From the NCBI GenBank assembly GCA_937872125.1, contig CALMNY010000224.1, positions 1-5,696 of the forward strand: 5,696 bases of DNA, given 5' to 3'. The DNA comes from an uncultured Candidatus Competibacteraceae bacterium. Lineage in GTDB: Bacteria > Pseudomonadota > Gammaproteobacteria > Competibacterales > Competibacteraceae. A model generated the notes under the pieces. The model searched no databases. It saw only the letters and a program-made list of their open reading frames with translations, and was not told the origin of the DNA. Numbering within the stretch: position 1 is the stretch's first letter; each line of letters begins with the position of its first letter. Shown here one piece after another: positions 1-5,696 of this stretch. Made by a program: the position numbers and the translations under genes.

Positions 1-1556
1 TCGTGAATCTCGATGCGGCCGATGTAGCGGCTTTCGATGCCGGCCTCGTTGGCAATCGCGCCGACAATGTTTTGTGGCGTCGCGCCGTGCTGGTGACCCA
101 CTTCCAGCCGGTAGCGCATCACCTCAAAGTCAGCCGGTTCCCGGGGCCGTTCCCGCCGCTGGCCAGGCCGGGCGTCCGGCTCGGCGCGTTCGCGCGCCTC
201 GTCCACCGGCTTCGCGTGAACCGGCTTCACGTCAGCCTCCACCGGTAATTGCAGCGGGCGGTCGCGTTGCATCAGGTACGCCAGCGCGGCGGCGATGTCG
301 CGGGCGCTGATGTCCTGCTCCTCTTCGATCTGGCCAACCACCTCCTGGAAAAACGTCAGTTCCTGGGCGGCCAGGGTATCGAGAATTTTCTGTTTGAACC
401 GGTTCAGGCGATGGCCGGCAATGGCGGCCTGGGAGGGCGGCTGCATCGGCGTGATCGGCTGGCGGGTCGCCTTTTCGATCACGCGCAGCATCCGCATCTC
501 GCGCGGCGCGACGAACAGAATGGCTTCCCCGCCCCGCCCCGCCCGGCCGGTGCGCCCGATGCGGTGGATATAAGCCTCGGTGTCGTAAGGAATATCGTAA
601 TTGACGACGTGGCTGATCCGCAGCACGTCCAGTCCTCGCGCCGCAACATCGGTCGCCACCACGATATCAATGCCGCCATTGCGCAACTGCTCGATGGTCT
701 TCTCGCGCAGCGCTTGGGTCATGTCGCCGTGCAGGGCGGCGCTGGGATAACCGCGCGCCTCCAAACGTTCAGTCAGTTCGGTCGCCGCGATCTTGGTGCG
801 CATGAAAATCAGGACGGCGTCGGTATCCTCCACCTCCAGCACTCGGGTCAGGGCGTCGAGTTTGTGCTGAACACTGACCTGACAGTAGCGTTGCCGCACG
901 GCGGCGACGGTGGCGGTGCGGGTCTGAATCTTGACTTCCCGCGGGTCGCGCAAATGGCGGTGCGCCACTCGGCGGATCGGTTCGGGCATGGTGGCGGAAA
1001 AGAGGGCCACCTGCTTCTCTGCTGGCGTCTGTTCAAGGATCCAGTCCACGTCCTCGATAAAGCCCATCCGCAGCATTTCGTCGGCTTCGTCCAGCACCAC
1101 GCTGCGCAAACCGTCCAGCGTCAGGGTTTCCCGGCGCAGGTGATCCATCACCCGGCCCGGCGTGCCGACCACCACATGCACTCCGCGCCGCAGATGGCGC
1201 AGTTGCAGGGTCATGCTCTGGCCGCCGTAAATCGGCAGGACGTGAAAGCCGGGCAGATGGCGGGCGTAGCTCTGGAACGCCTCAGCCACCTGAATGGCCA
1301 GTTCGCGGGTAGGCGTCAGCACCAGCACCTGCGGCTGGCGGTCAGCCAAATCCAGCCGCTCCAGCAGCGGCAGGGCGAAGGCAGCGGTCTTGCCGGTGCC
1401 GGTTTGGGCCTGGCCGATCAGATCGTGGCCGGCGAGGAGATGGGGGATGCAGGCGGCCTGAATCGGCGAAGGCGCTTCGTAGCCGACTTCCTTCAGGGTT
1501 TGCAGCAACGGGGGCGAAAGCGCCAATTCTTCAAATTGAGCGATGGGGTCTGACAT
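1..1556 (-). CDS. deaD: DEAD-box ATP-dependent RNA helicase, DeaD/CsdA family (3' end beyond window)
   Basis: The gene starts with ATG at 1556 and stays open through 518 codons to the left edge, so its stop lies outside. It encodes an ATP-dependent RNA helicase that, by family, unwinds structured RNA in ribosome assembly, mRNA decay and cold adaptation in the cytoplasm. The whole helicase core is visible: Q motif (F8, P29-Q33), Walker A AQTGTGKT (50-57), PTRELA (82-87), TPGR (132-135), DEAD (156-159), SAT (187-189), ATDVAARGLD (301-310) and HRIGRTGR (331-338). A charged, arginine-rich linker (about 430-476) leads into the start of a DbpA-type RNA-binding domain from about 477 (RLEVG, then NIVGAIANEAGI and SRYIG). 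That C-terminal domain and the overall order match CsdA/DeaD rather than RhlE or SrmB. Roughly 50 to 130 residues are probably missing, judging by family length. A weak AAGG (1571-1568) lies 11 bases before the ATG. A nearer upstream ATG (1566) is out of frame. Confidence 0.96.
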   Translation of the reverse strand, partial: MSDPIAQFEELALSPPLLQTLKEVGYEAPSPIQAACIPHLLAGHDLIGQAQTGTGKTAAFALPLLERLDLADRQPQVLVLTPTRELAIQVAEAFQSYARHLPGFHVLPIYGGQSMTLQLRHLRRGVHVVVGTPGRVMDHLRRETLTLDGLRSVVLDEADEMLRMGFIEDVDWILEQTPAEKQVALFSATMPEPIRRVAHRHLRDPREVKIQTRTATVAAVRQRYCQVSVQHKLDALTRVLEVEDTDAVLIFMRTKIAATELTERLEARGYPSAALHGDMTQALREKTIEQLRNGGIDIVVATDVAARGLDVLRISHVVNYDIPYDTEAYIHRIGRTGRAGRGGEAILFVAPREMRMLRVIEKATRQPITPMQPPSQAAIAGHRLNRFKQKILDTLAAQELTFFQEVVGQIEEEQDISARDIAAALAYLMQRDRPLQLPVEADVKPVHAKPVDEARERAEPDARPGQRRERPREPADFEVMRYRLEVGHQHGATPQNIVGAIANEAGIESRYIGRIEIH

Positions 1557-1574
1557 GAACAACCATACCTTGCG

Positions 1575-1604
1575 AAAAGAGCATCGCCCGCGCGGGGCGA
1601 TAGC
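1575..1604 (-). terminator. Possible intrinsic terminator or attenuator between the DUF2062 gene and deaD
   Basis: Read on the minus strand, the arms ATCGCCC (1601-1595) and GGGCGAT (1589-1583) are perfect inverted repeats around a 5-base loop. They are followed by GC and then TCTTTT (1580-1575). A GC-rich 7-bp stem followed by a short, interrupted U-tract fits a Rho-independent terminator for the DUF2062 gene, which stops about 50 bases upstream. It also lies only about 20-45 bases before the deaD start, so it could instead be a hairpin in the deaD leader. The U-tract is short and the call is tentative. Confidence 0.45.
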
Positions 1605-1649
1605 GAAAGGGAAATCAAAACAGCGGCGCTGGCCGTTCGGCGCGGGACC

Positions 1650-2168
1650 TCAACGGGCGCCGGCCAAGGCTCGCCGGCGACGAAACCTGGAGATGATATG
1701 CCAGCGCCAGATGAGATGAGCGACGCAGAACGTCAGGGTCGAAAACAATACCGCTGTCGTCAAGGTTCCGACCAGAAACGGCATGCCAATGTCTCCAGCG
1801 CGCTGCAACAACCAGTCCAGCGAAGGATCGAATGCCCAGTCCAGCGGTGGCCTCCCCAGTAGCCAGGCGCCGAAGCGATACGTCACATAGGCGAGAGGGG
1901 GAATCGTCAGCGGATTGGTGATCCACACCATGGCGACCGCCACCGGCAGATTGAACCGCAACCAGGCGGCGGCCGTGGCGGCGAGCAGCATTTGCCAGGG
2001 AACCGGCACGAAGGCGAAAAACGCACCGGCCGCCAATCCGCGCACGGTATAACGACGGCTGAAATGCCACAGACGCGGGTCGTGCAACAGATCGCCCAGA
2101 AAGCGCAGATTTTTGTGGGTGCGCAGCGTCTGGTGATCAGGCAGATAGCGTTGGAAGAACCGTTTCAT
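1650..2168 (-). CDS. DUF2062 domain-containing small inner-membrane protein
   Basis: This is a 172-residue protein of the DUF2062 family, whose biochemical role is not established. The N-terminus (1-40) is basic and soluble (MKRFFQRYLP, later FSRRYTVRG). A hydrophobic stretch at about 43-70 follows (GLAAGAFFAFVPVPWQMLLA), then a second at about 74-104 carrying the family hallmark WITNPLTIPPLAY (82-94). After a short polar loop a third hydrophobic segment runs about 128-154, ending in a basic tail (RFRRRR, 161-166) that suggests a cytoplasmic C-terminus. Length and hallmark fit the short single-domain members. No convincing Shine-Dalgarno sequence precedes the ATG at 2168, but the next in-frame Met (60) would cut into the first membrane segment, so 2168 is preferred. 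It lies 132 bases after the reductase and 93 bases before deaD, with its own possible promoter. Family assignment is firm and function unknown. Confidence 0.88.
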   Translation of the reverse strand: MKRFFQRYLPDHQTLRTHKNLRFLGDLLHDPRLWHFSRRYTVRGLAAGAFFAFVPVPWQMLLAATAAAWLRFNLPVAVAMVWITNPLTIPPLAYVTYRFGAWLLGRPPLDWAFDPSLDWLLQRAGDIGMPFLVGTLTTAVLFSTLTFCVAHLIWRWHIISRFRRRRALAGAR

Positions 2169-2245
2169 AGCGAGATTCAGGCGGGACCGATGATTGGCGA
2201 GGACTGTGACCCACGGACGCTGGGAAAATTCGGGGGCGCCGCTTA

Positions 2246-2274
2246 ACTAAAGTAAACTATAACCCTGTTGTCAG
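2246..2274 (-). promoter_or_regulatory. Possible sigma70-type promoter upstream of the DUF2062 gene
   Basis: On the minus strand CTGACA (2274-2269) matches five of six -35 consensus bases. It is followed after 17 bases by TTTAGT (2251-2246), four of six for -10. The region is clearly AT-rich compared with the surrounding GC-rich DNA. A second -10-like box, TATAGT (2261-2256), overlaps but lacks a well-placed -35. Transcription would start near 2239 and give a leader of about 70 bases before the ATG at 2168. This is consensus matching by eye only. Confidence 0.4.
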
Positions 2275-2300
2275 GTCGCTGGCTATCACGCCGCCGGCAT

Positions 2301-3314
2301 TCAACGCGCCGAAAACTCAAAGGAATCGTAGAACAGTTGCTCCGCTGGCAATCCCCGGGCGGCGAATGCGGACTTGGCGGCCTCGATCATCGGCGGCGGG
2401 CCGCTCATGTACACGTCGTAGCCGCTCAGGTCCGGGTAATCGGCGGCGACCGCCTCATGCACCCAGCCGGTGCGCCCGGTCCAATCATCGTCCGGGCGTG
2501 GTTCCGACAGCACCGGGGTATAGCGGAAATTCGGATGTTCCGCTGCCCACTGGCGCGGCAGTGCATCCAGATACAAATCCACCCTGGCCCGCACGCCCCA
2601 ATACAAGTGCAACGACCGGTCCAACCCGATATGGAAGGCGTGTTCCAACATGCCTTTCAGCGGCGCGAAGCCGGTGCCGCCGCCGATCAGGATGATCGGT
2701 CGCAGCGAATCCTCGCGCAGGAAAAAGGTTCCCAGCGGCCCCTGGAACCGCAGCAGCGCCTTGTCCTTCATCTTGTCGAACACGTAACCGGTGAAAAAGC
2801 CGCCGGGCACGTGGCGCACGTGCAGTTCCAGCAACTCATCCGCATGGGGCGGATTGGCCAGTGAGAAGCCGCGCCGCCGCCCGTCGGCCAGCAGGATGTC
2901 TATATATTGGCCGGCCAGGAATTGCAGGCGCTCGGTGTTCGGCAATTTCAGATAAAGCCGCATCACGTCCGGGGCCAGCAGTTCGCGCCGCTCCACCCGG
3001 CACGGCAGGGTTTTGACCGCGATGTCGCCGGTTTTGACCTCGCGCGCCTCGATCACCAGATCGGAGCGTGGCCGGGCTTGGCACAGCAGGGCCTTGCCCT
3101 CAGCTTGGTCGCGCTCGCTCAGACCGGGTGGCCGGCCATTGGGATAGGCAACTTCCCCGGACAAAATCTTGCCCATACAGGAACCGCAGGTGCCGTTGCG
3201 ACAACCATAGGGCAATACGCTGCCCTTCTCGCGCAGGGCGGCATCCAAAACGGATTCGTTTTCCGCGACCTGGAATTCGTGACCGCTGGGTTGGATGGTG
3301 ACGTGATAGGACAT
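2301..3314 (-). CDS. 2Fe-2S ferredoxin-type / FAD / NAD(P)H oxidoreductase (CDP-6-deoxy-glucoseen reductase-like)
   Basis: This is an electron-transfer flavoprotein that should move electrons from NAD(P)H through FAD to a 2Fe-2S cluster, or on to free flavin or a partner. Counted from the preferred start (ATG 3314, 337 aa), the N-terminal plant-type ferredoxin domain has cluster cysteines C38, C43, C46 and C78 (CX4CX2CX31C). An FNR-like FAD barrel follows with R148-G-F-S, then an NAD(P) domain with GGGTGFAP (211-218) and GPPPM (305-309), ending near DSFEF. This order matches the CDP-6-deoxy-L-threo-D-glycero-4-hexulose-3-dehydrase reductase (AscD/RfbI-like) family. No deoxysugar genes are nearby, so that substrate name is doubtful. 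Next to ubiD, a flavin reductase role like that of Fre is more plausible, but this is inference. The family usually begins MSY-VT-QPSG, which favours 3314. An in-frame ATG at 3359 would add 15 residues and overlaps the toxin stop as TAATG. Neither start has a clear Shine-Dalgarno site. Confidence 0.9.
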   Translation of the reverse strand: MSYHVTIQPSGHEFQVAENESVLDAALREKGSVLPYGCRNGTCGSCMGKILSGEVAYPNGRPPGLSERDQAEGKALLCQARPRSDLVIEAREVKTGDIAVKTLPCRVERRELLAPDVMRLYLKLPNTERLQFLAGQYIDILLADGRRRGFSLANPPHADELLELHVRHVPGGFFTGYVFDKMKDKALLRFQGPLGTFFLREDSLRPIILIGGGTGFAPLKGMLEHAFHIGLDRSLHLYWGVRARVDLYLDALPRQWAAEHPNFRYTPVLSEPRPDDDWTGRTGWVHEAVAADYPDLSGYDVYMSGPPPMIEAAKSAFAARGLPAEQLFYDSFEFSAR

Positions 3315-3358
3315 GGTGGCTTGATCGTTAGGGGGGGTTGAAACCAAAAGTCTTTCCA

Positions 3359-3868
3359 TTAGATGCGTTGCGCTACCCCGCGCGCCGTCGCCAGCGGCAG
3401 GAACAGCTTCAGCGCCTGGTCGGGCAGGCGAATAAAGCCATGATGCTGGTAGAACGCCGCGGCGGATTCATCCTTGGCGTCAACCACCAGGGCATAGGCG
3501 GCGATTTCGGAGCGCAGGGCGCGCTCCAGGGCGTCGGCCAGCAAGGCGCCCCCCAATCCCTGGCCCTTGAAGTGTTGATCAACGGCCAATCGCCCCAGAC
3601 GGATGGCGGGCACGGAGGGGTAGCGCGGGAGTTTCCTGCTCAGGCTCGCCGGCAGGTCGGAGAGCAGCACGCTGGCCGAAGCCAGGGTATAGAAGCCTGC
3701 GATCCATTGTTCGCCCGTCAGCGCCACGAAGCACGCCGTTACCCGCCGACGGATATCCTGCATGACGTGATCCCGGAAATAACGGTCCAGCGGCTCGGAA
3801 CCGCTGTGGAAACCGGTGCGGTCGTGGCGATGGTCCAGGGGCGCGACCTGGAACAACGTACTGCTCAT
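3359..3868 (-). CDS. tacT: GNAT-family acetyltransferase toxin (TacT/AtaT-like)
   Basis: This 169-residue GNAT protein resembles toxins that use acetyl-CoA to acetylate the amino group on charged aminoacyl-tRNA, blocking translation. Visible features are the acetyl-CoA region IRLGRLAVD (89-97) followed by the pyrophosphate loop KGQGLG (101-106), and the AAFYQHHGF segment (137-145) containing Y140. That tyrosine falls at the position I recall as catalytic in Salmonella TacT. The N-terminal FHSGSEPLDRYF (20-31) is also typical of this subfamily. The start at 3868 is chosen because ATG and the antitoxin stop share ATGA, a 4-base overlap that implies translational coupling. The frame is open further upstream to 3958, but that stretch lies inside the antitoxin gene. 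Its own stop TAA (3361-3359) overlaps an ATG of the reductase. No core motif is missing, so it looks intact. The amino-acid specificity and actual toxicity cannot be read from sequence. Confidence 0.88.
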   Translation of the reverse strand: MSSTLFQVAPLDHRHDRTGFHSGSEPLDRYFRDHVMQDIRRRVTACFVALTGEQWIAGFYTLASASVLLSDLPASLSRKLPRYPSVPAIRLGRLAVDQHFKGQGLGGALLADALERALRSEIAAYALVVDAKDESAAAFYQHHGFIRLPDQALKLFLPLATARGVAQRI

Positions 3869-4146
3869 TCGGCGCTCACGAGTTTTCGGCGCCGGGCGAA
3901 GGCGCGCTCCAGGGCCGGGCTTGCCGGCGGCGGCGATAGCAGCGCCCGTGCGAAACACTCCTGATCGGTCAGGGACAACCGGATGATTTCGGCCTGTTCG
4001 ATAGCCCGCTGGGCGGCTTCCTGCACGGCGGCCACTACGAAATCGGTCAGGGTGCGCCCCTGCAGCTCGGCAGCTCGCTTGAGCAGGGCGTGCAGTTCGG
4101 GGCTGATCCGGGCTTCCAGGCGCGCGGCAGGCGTTGCAATAGACAT
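3865..4146 (-). CDS. tacA: DUF1778 ribbon-helix-helix antitoxin (TacA-like)
   Basis: This 93-residue protein is the likely partner and repressor of the GNAT toxin. The N-terminal part (about 8-50) reads as a ribbon-helix-helix DNA-binding domain: a strand ARLEARIS, a helix from about 16 to 29 (ELHALLKRAAEL), the turn GRTLTDFV, and a second helix rich in alanine. The C-terminal part (about 56-93, RLSLTDQECFARALLSPPP, then LERAFARRRK) matches the toxin-binding tail of DUF1778 antitoxins. The ATG at 4146 is chosen because AGGAGG (4161-4156) precedes it by 9 bases. The same frame stays open upstream to 4254, but that would overlap ubiD and skip the strong ribosome site. The stop overlaps the toxin start (ATGA). 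A perfect palindrome just upstream is the probable autoregulatory site. Confidence 0.88.
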   Translation of the reverse strand: MSIATPAARLEARISPELHALLKRAAELQGRTLTDFVVAAVQEAAQRAIEQAEIIRLSLTDQECFARALLSPPPASPALERAFARRRKLVSAE

Positions 4147-4155
4147 GGCGGCATT

Positions 4156-4161
4156 CCTCCT
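4156..4161 (-). promoter_or_regulatory. Strong ribosome binding site for the antitoxin
   Basis: AGGAGG on the minus strand, 9 bases before the ATG at 4146. It is the only consensus Shine-Dalgarno sequence at a gene start in the window. It decides the antitoxin start against the longer open frame and suggests high antitoxin translation relative to the coupled toxin. Confidence 0.85.
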
Positions 4162-4167
4162 GACGAT

Positions 4168-4197
4168 AGGATACGGCAATTTGCCGTATACATCCAA
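4168..4197 (-). promoter_or_regulatory. Possible toxin-antitoxin promoter flanking the operator
   Basis: On the minus strand TTGGAT (4197-4192, three of six -35 bases) and TATCCT (4173-4168, four of six -10 bases) are 18 bases apart. The palindrome fills almost exactly the spacer between them. Bound repressor there would block RNA polymerase, as expected for an autoregulated antitoxin. The boxes are weak matches, and the position is supported mainly by the operator and the strong ribosome site downstream. Confidence 0.35.
4171..4189. promoter_or_regulatory. Perfect 19-bp palindrome, probable TacA operator
   Basis: ATACGGCAA (4171-4179), one central T, and TTGCCGTAT (4181-4189) are exact reverse complements. 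The site ends 25 bases before the antitoxin ATG and 10 bases before its ribosome site. Ribbon-helix-helix antitoxins bind such palindromes as dimers or higher assemblies to repress their own operon. The perfect symmetry, AT-rich ends and position make this the likely operator. No second copy was noticed elsewhere in the window. Confidence 0.7.
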
Positions 4198-4232
4198 AAT
4201 AGCGTTGAATGCTGCCGGCAGCGGAGGCTTCC

Positions 4233-5696
4233 CTACAGCCCCAACTCCCCCCACAACTTATCCACCCGCTGTTTCACCTCCGCGCTCATCGTCAATGGCC
4301 GGCCCCATTCGCGCGTGGTCTCGCCCGGCCACTTGTTGGTGGCGTCGAAGCCGATCTTGGAACCCAGCCCCGATACCGGCGAGGCAAAATCCAGGTAATC
4401 AATCGGCGTGTTCTCGATCATGACGGTATCCCGCGCCGGGTCCATCCGCGTCGTCATCGCCCAGATCACGTCCTTCCAGTCGCGGGCGTTCACGTCCTCG
4501 TCCACCACGATCACGAACTTGGTGTACATGAACTGGCGCAGGAACGACCAGACGCCCAGCATCACCCGCTTGGCGTGGCCGGGATACTGCTTGCGCATCG
4601 CCACCACCGCCAGCCGGTAGGAACAGCCCTCCGGTGGCAGATAGAAATCCACGATTTCGGGAAACTGCTTCTGCAAAATCGGTACGAACACCTCGTTCAG
4701 CGCCACGCCGAGAATAGCCGGCTCGTCCGGCGGGCGGCCGGTGTAGGTGCTGTGATAAATGGGATTCTCGCGGTGGGTAATCCGTTCGATGGTGAACACC
4801 GGAAACCGGTCCACTTCGTTGTAATAGCCGGTGTGATCGCCAAACGGCCCTTCCAGCGCAGTTTCGTCAGGCTGAATATGCCCTTCCAGCACGAATTCGG
4901 CGCTGGCTGGGGCTTGTAAATCGTTGCCCAGGCATTGCGCCAGTTCAGTCCGCGACCCGCGCAGCAGCCCGGCGAAGGCGTATTCCGACAGCGTGTCCGG
5001 CACGGGCGTCACCGCCGCCAGAATCGTAGCCGGATCGGCGCCCAGCGCCACTGCTACGGGAAACGGTTCGCCGGGCCGGGCCTGACGCCATTCGCGGAAA
5101 TCCAGCGCCCCGCCCCGGTGCGACAGCCAGCGCATGATGACCTTGTTGCGGCCGATCACCTGCTGGCGGTAGATGCCGAGATTCTGACGCGGCTTGTTCG
5201 GCCCGCGCGTGACCACCAGCCCCCAGGTGATCAACGGCCCGGCATCCTCCGGCCAGCAGGTTTGAATCGGCAGGCGCGACAAATCCACGTCAGGCCCCTC
5301 GATCACCCGCTCCTGGCACGGTGGCCGGCTGATTTTCTTCGGGGCCATGTCCAGCACTTTCTTGAACACGGGCAGCTTCTCCCAGGCGTCGCGCAGGCCC
5401 TTGGGCGGATCGGGTTCCTTCAAAAACGCCAGCAGCTTGCCCACCTCGCGCAACGCTTCCACGTTATCCGCGCCCATGCCCAGCGCCACCCGGCGCGGCG
5501 TGCCGAACAGATTGCCCAGGACCGGGATGGCGTGGCCCTTGGGATGCTCGAACAGGATCGCCGGTCCGCCCGCGCGCAACACCCGGTCGCAAATCTCGGT
5601 CATCTCCAGTTTCGGGTCCACGGCAACCGCAACGCGCCGGAGTTCGCCGAGCCGCTCCAGTTGGGCGATAAAGTCGCGCAAGTCCTTGTATTGCAT
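4233..5696 (-). CDS. ubiD: 3-polyprenyl-4-hydroxybenzoate decarboxylase UbiD
   Basis: This 487-residue enzyme removes the carboxyl group from 3-polyprenyl-4-hydroxybenzoate to give 2-polyprenylphenol in ubiquinone synthesis. It uses prenylated FMN made by UbiX, plus a divalent metal, at the inner face of the membrane. Conserved sites are all visible: N172 and E238 for the metal, IYR (175-177), RWL (189-191) and RG (194-195) for prenyl-FMN, and the catalytic EGPFGDHTG segment with E282 and D287. All lie three positions before the E. coli numbering I recall. Long blocks such as GCSYRLAVV and [16 protein letters not shown] are also typical. The N-terminus [14 protein letters not shown] matches the family start, so the ATG at 5696 is real and the gene is complete although it touches the window edge. 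It is about ten residues shorter than the E. coli protein at the C-terminus. The promoter lies outside the window. Confidence 0.97.
   Translation of the reverse strand: MQYKDLRDFIAQLERLGELRRVAVAVDPKLEMTEICDRVLRAGGPAILFEHPKGHAIPVLGNLFGTPRRVALGMGADNVEALREVGKLLAFLKEPDPPKGLRDAWEKLPVFKKVLDMAPKKISRPPCQERVIEGPDVDLSRLPIQTCWPEDAGPLITWGLVVTRGPNKPRQNLGIYRQQVIGRNKVIMRWLSHRGGALDFREWRQARPGEPFPVAVALGADPATILAAVTPVPDTLSEYAFAGLLRGSRTELAQCLGNDLQAPASAEFVLEGHIQPDETALEGPFGDHTGYYNEVDRFPVFTIERITHRENPIYHSTYTGRPPDEPAILGVALNEVFVPILQKQFPEIVDFYLPPEGCSYRLAVVAMRKQYPGHAKRVMLGVWSFLRQFMYTKFVIVVDEDVNARDWKDVIWAMTTRMDPARDTVMIENTPIDYLDFASPVSGLGSKIGFDATNKWPGETTREWGRPLTMSAEVKQRVDKLWGELGL

Noticed and set aside
249..1553. Long open frame on the plus strand (434 codons) opposite the helicase gene
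   Set aside because: Its translation shows no recognisable domain and is rich in H, Q, G and R, as expected for the complement of a GC-rich gene. The minus strand carries a full set of helicase motifs over the same bases.
2260..2289. Imperfect hairpin (CCTG-ACAA-CAGG with flanking ATAGCC/GGTTAT) after the reductase, as a terminator
   Set aside because: The stem is only 4 bp with an asymmetric, wobble-dependent extension, and no continuous U-tract follows. It overlaps the better supported promoter candidate.
3869..3958. Extended N-terminus of the GNAT toxin, starting at 3958
   Set aside because: The extra 30 residues lie wholly within the antitoxin gene and are low-complexity P/A/R. The ATGA overlap at 3868 and the family N-terminus fit better.
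4211..4222. GCTGCCGGCAGC palindrome just after the ubiD stop, as a terminator
   Set aside because: It is self-complementary with almost no loop and has no T-tract on the minus strand. A 12-bp GC palindrome is not surprising in such DNA.
4147..4254. Longer N-terminus for the antitoxin, starting at 4254
   Set aside because: It would overlap the end of ubiD and add residues not seen in DUF1778 antitoxins. It would also place the AGGAGG site inside the coding region instead of before the start.
4209..4919. Plus-strand open frame inside ubiD
   Set aside because: It is antisense to strongly conserved UbiD blocks, with no family resemblance and no ribosome site noticed. It is a by-product of high GC content.

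Overview
All the genes recognised in this GC-rich window lie on the minus strand, so transcription runs from right to left. The protein sequences look like Proteobacteria, most likely a gammaproteobacterium. UbiD and the DeaD/CsdA-type helicase can be aligned nearly residue for residue with what I remember of the E. coli proteins, but the genus cannot be fixed from this window.

Layout, in the order of transcription: (i) 5696-4233, ubiD, a complete prenylated-FMN-dependent 3-polyprenyl-4-hydroxybenzoate decarboxylase of ubiquinone synthesis, whose start codon is the last three bases of the window. (ii) 4232-4147, an 86-bp gap with a perfect 19-bp palindrome, a possible promoter and a strong AGGAGG ribosome site. 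(iii) 4146-3359, a two-gene toxin-antitoxin module of the TacA/TacT (DUF1778 / GNAT) type with a 4-base ATGA overlap. (iv) 3359/3314-2301, an oxidoreductase with an N-terminal plant-type 2Fe-2S domain and a ferredoxin-NADP reductase-like FAD/NAD module. (v) 2300-2169, a 132-bp gap with a possible sigma70-type promoter. (vi) 2168-1650, a small DUF2062 membrane protein. (vii) 1649-1557, a short gap with a terminator-like hairpin. (viii) 1556 to beyond the left edge, a DEAD-box RNA helicase of the DeaD/CsdA family, cut off within its C-terminal RNA-binding domain.

UbiD and the flavin/iron-sulfur reductase form a plausible metabolic pair. UbiD needs prenylated FMN, which UbiX makes from reduced FMN, and in E. 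coli ubiD is followed by the flavin reductase gene fre. Here a toxin-antitoxin cassette lies exactly between the two genes. The toxin stop codon overlaps a possible start of the reductase (TAATG), so the reductase may be translated and transcribed with the cassette and respond to its autoregulation. This arrangement is the most interesting thing in the window. The gene families are all known and I do not see a wholly new system. No gap exceeds 300 bases, and I found no tRNA, rRNA, CRISPR array or insertion sequence.
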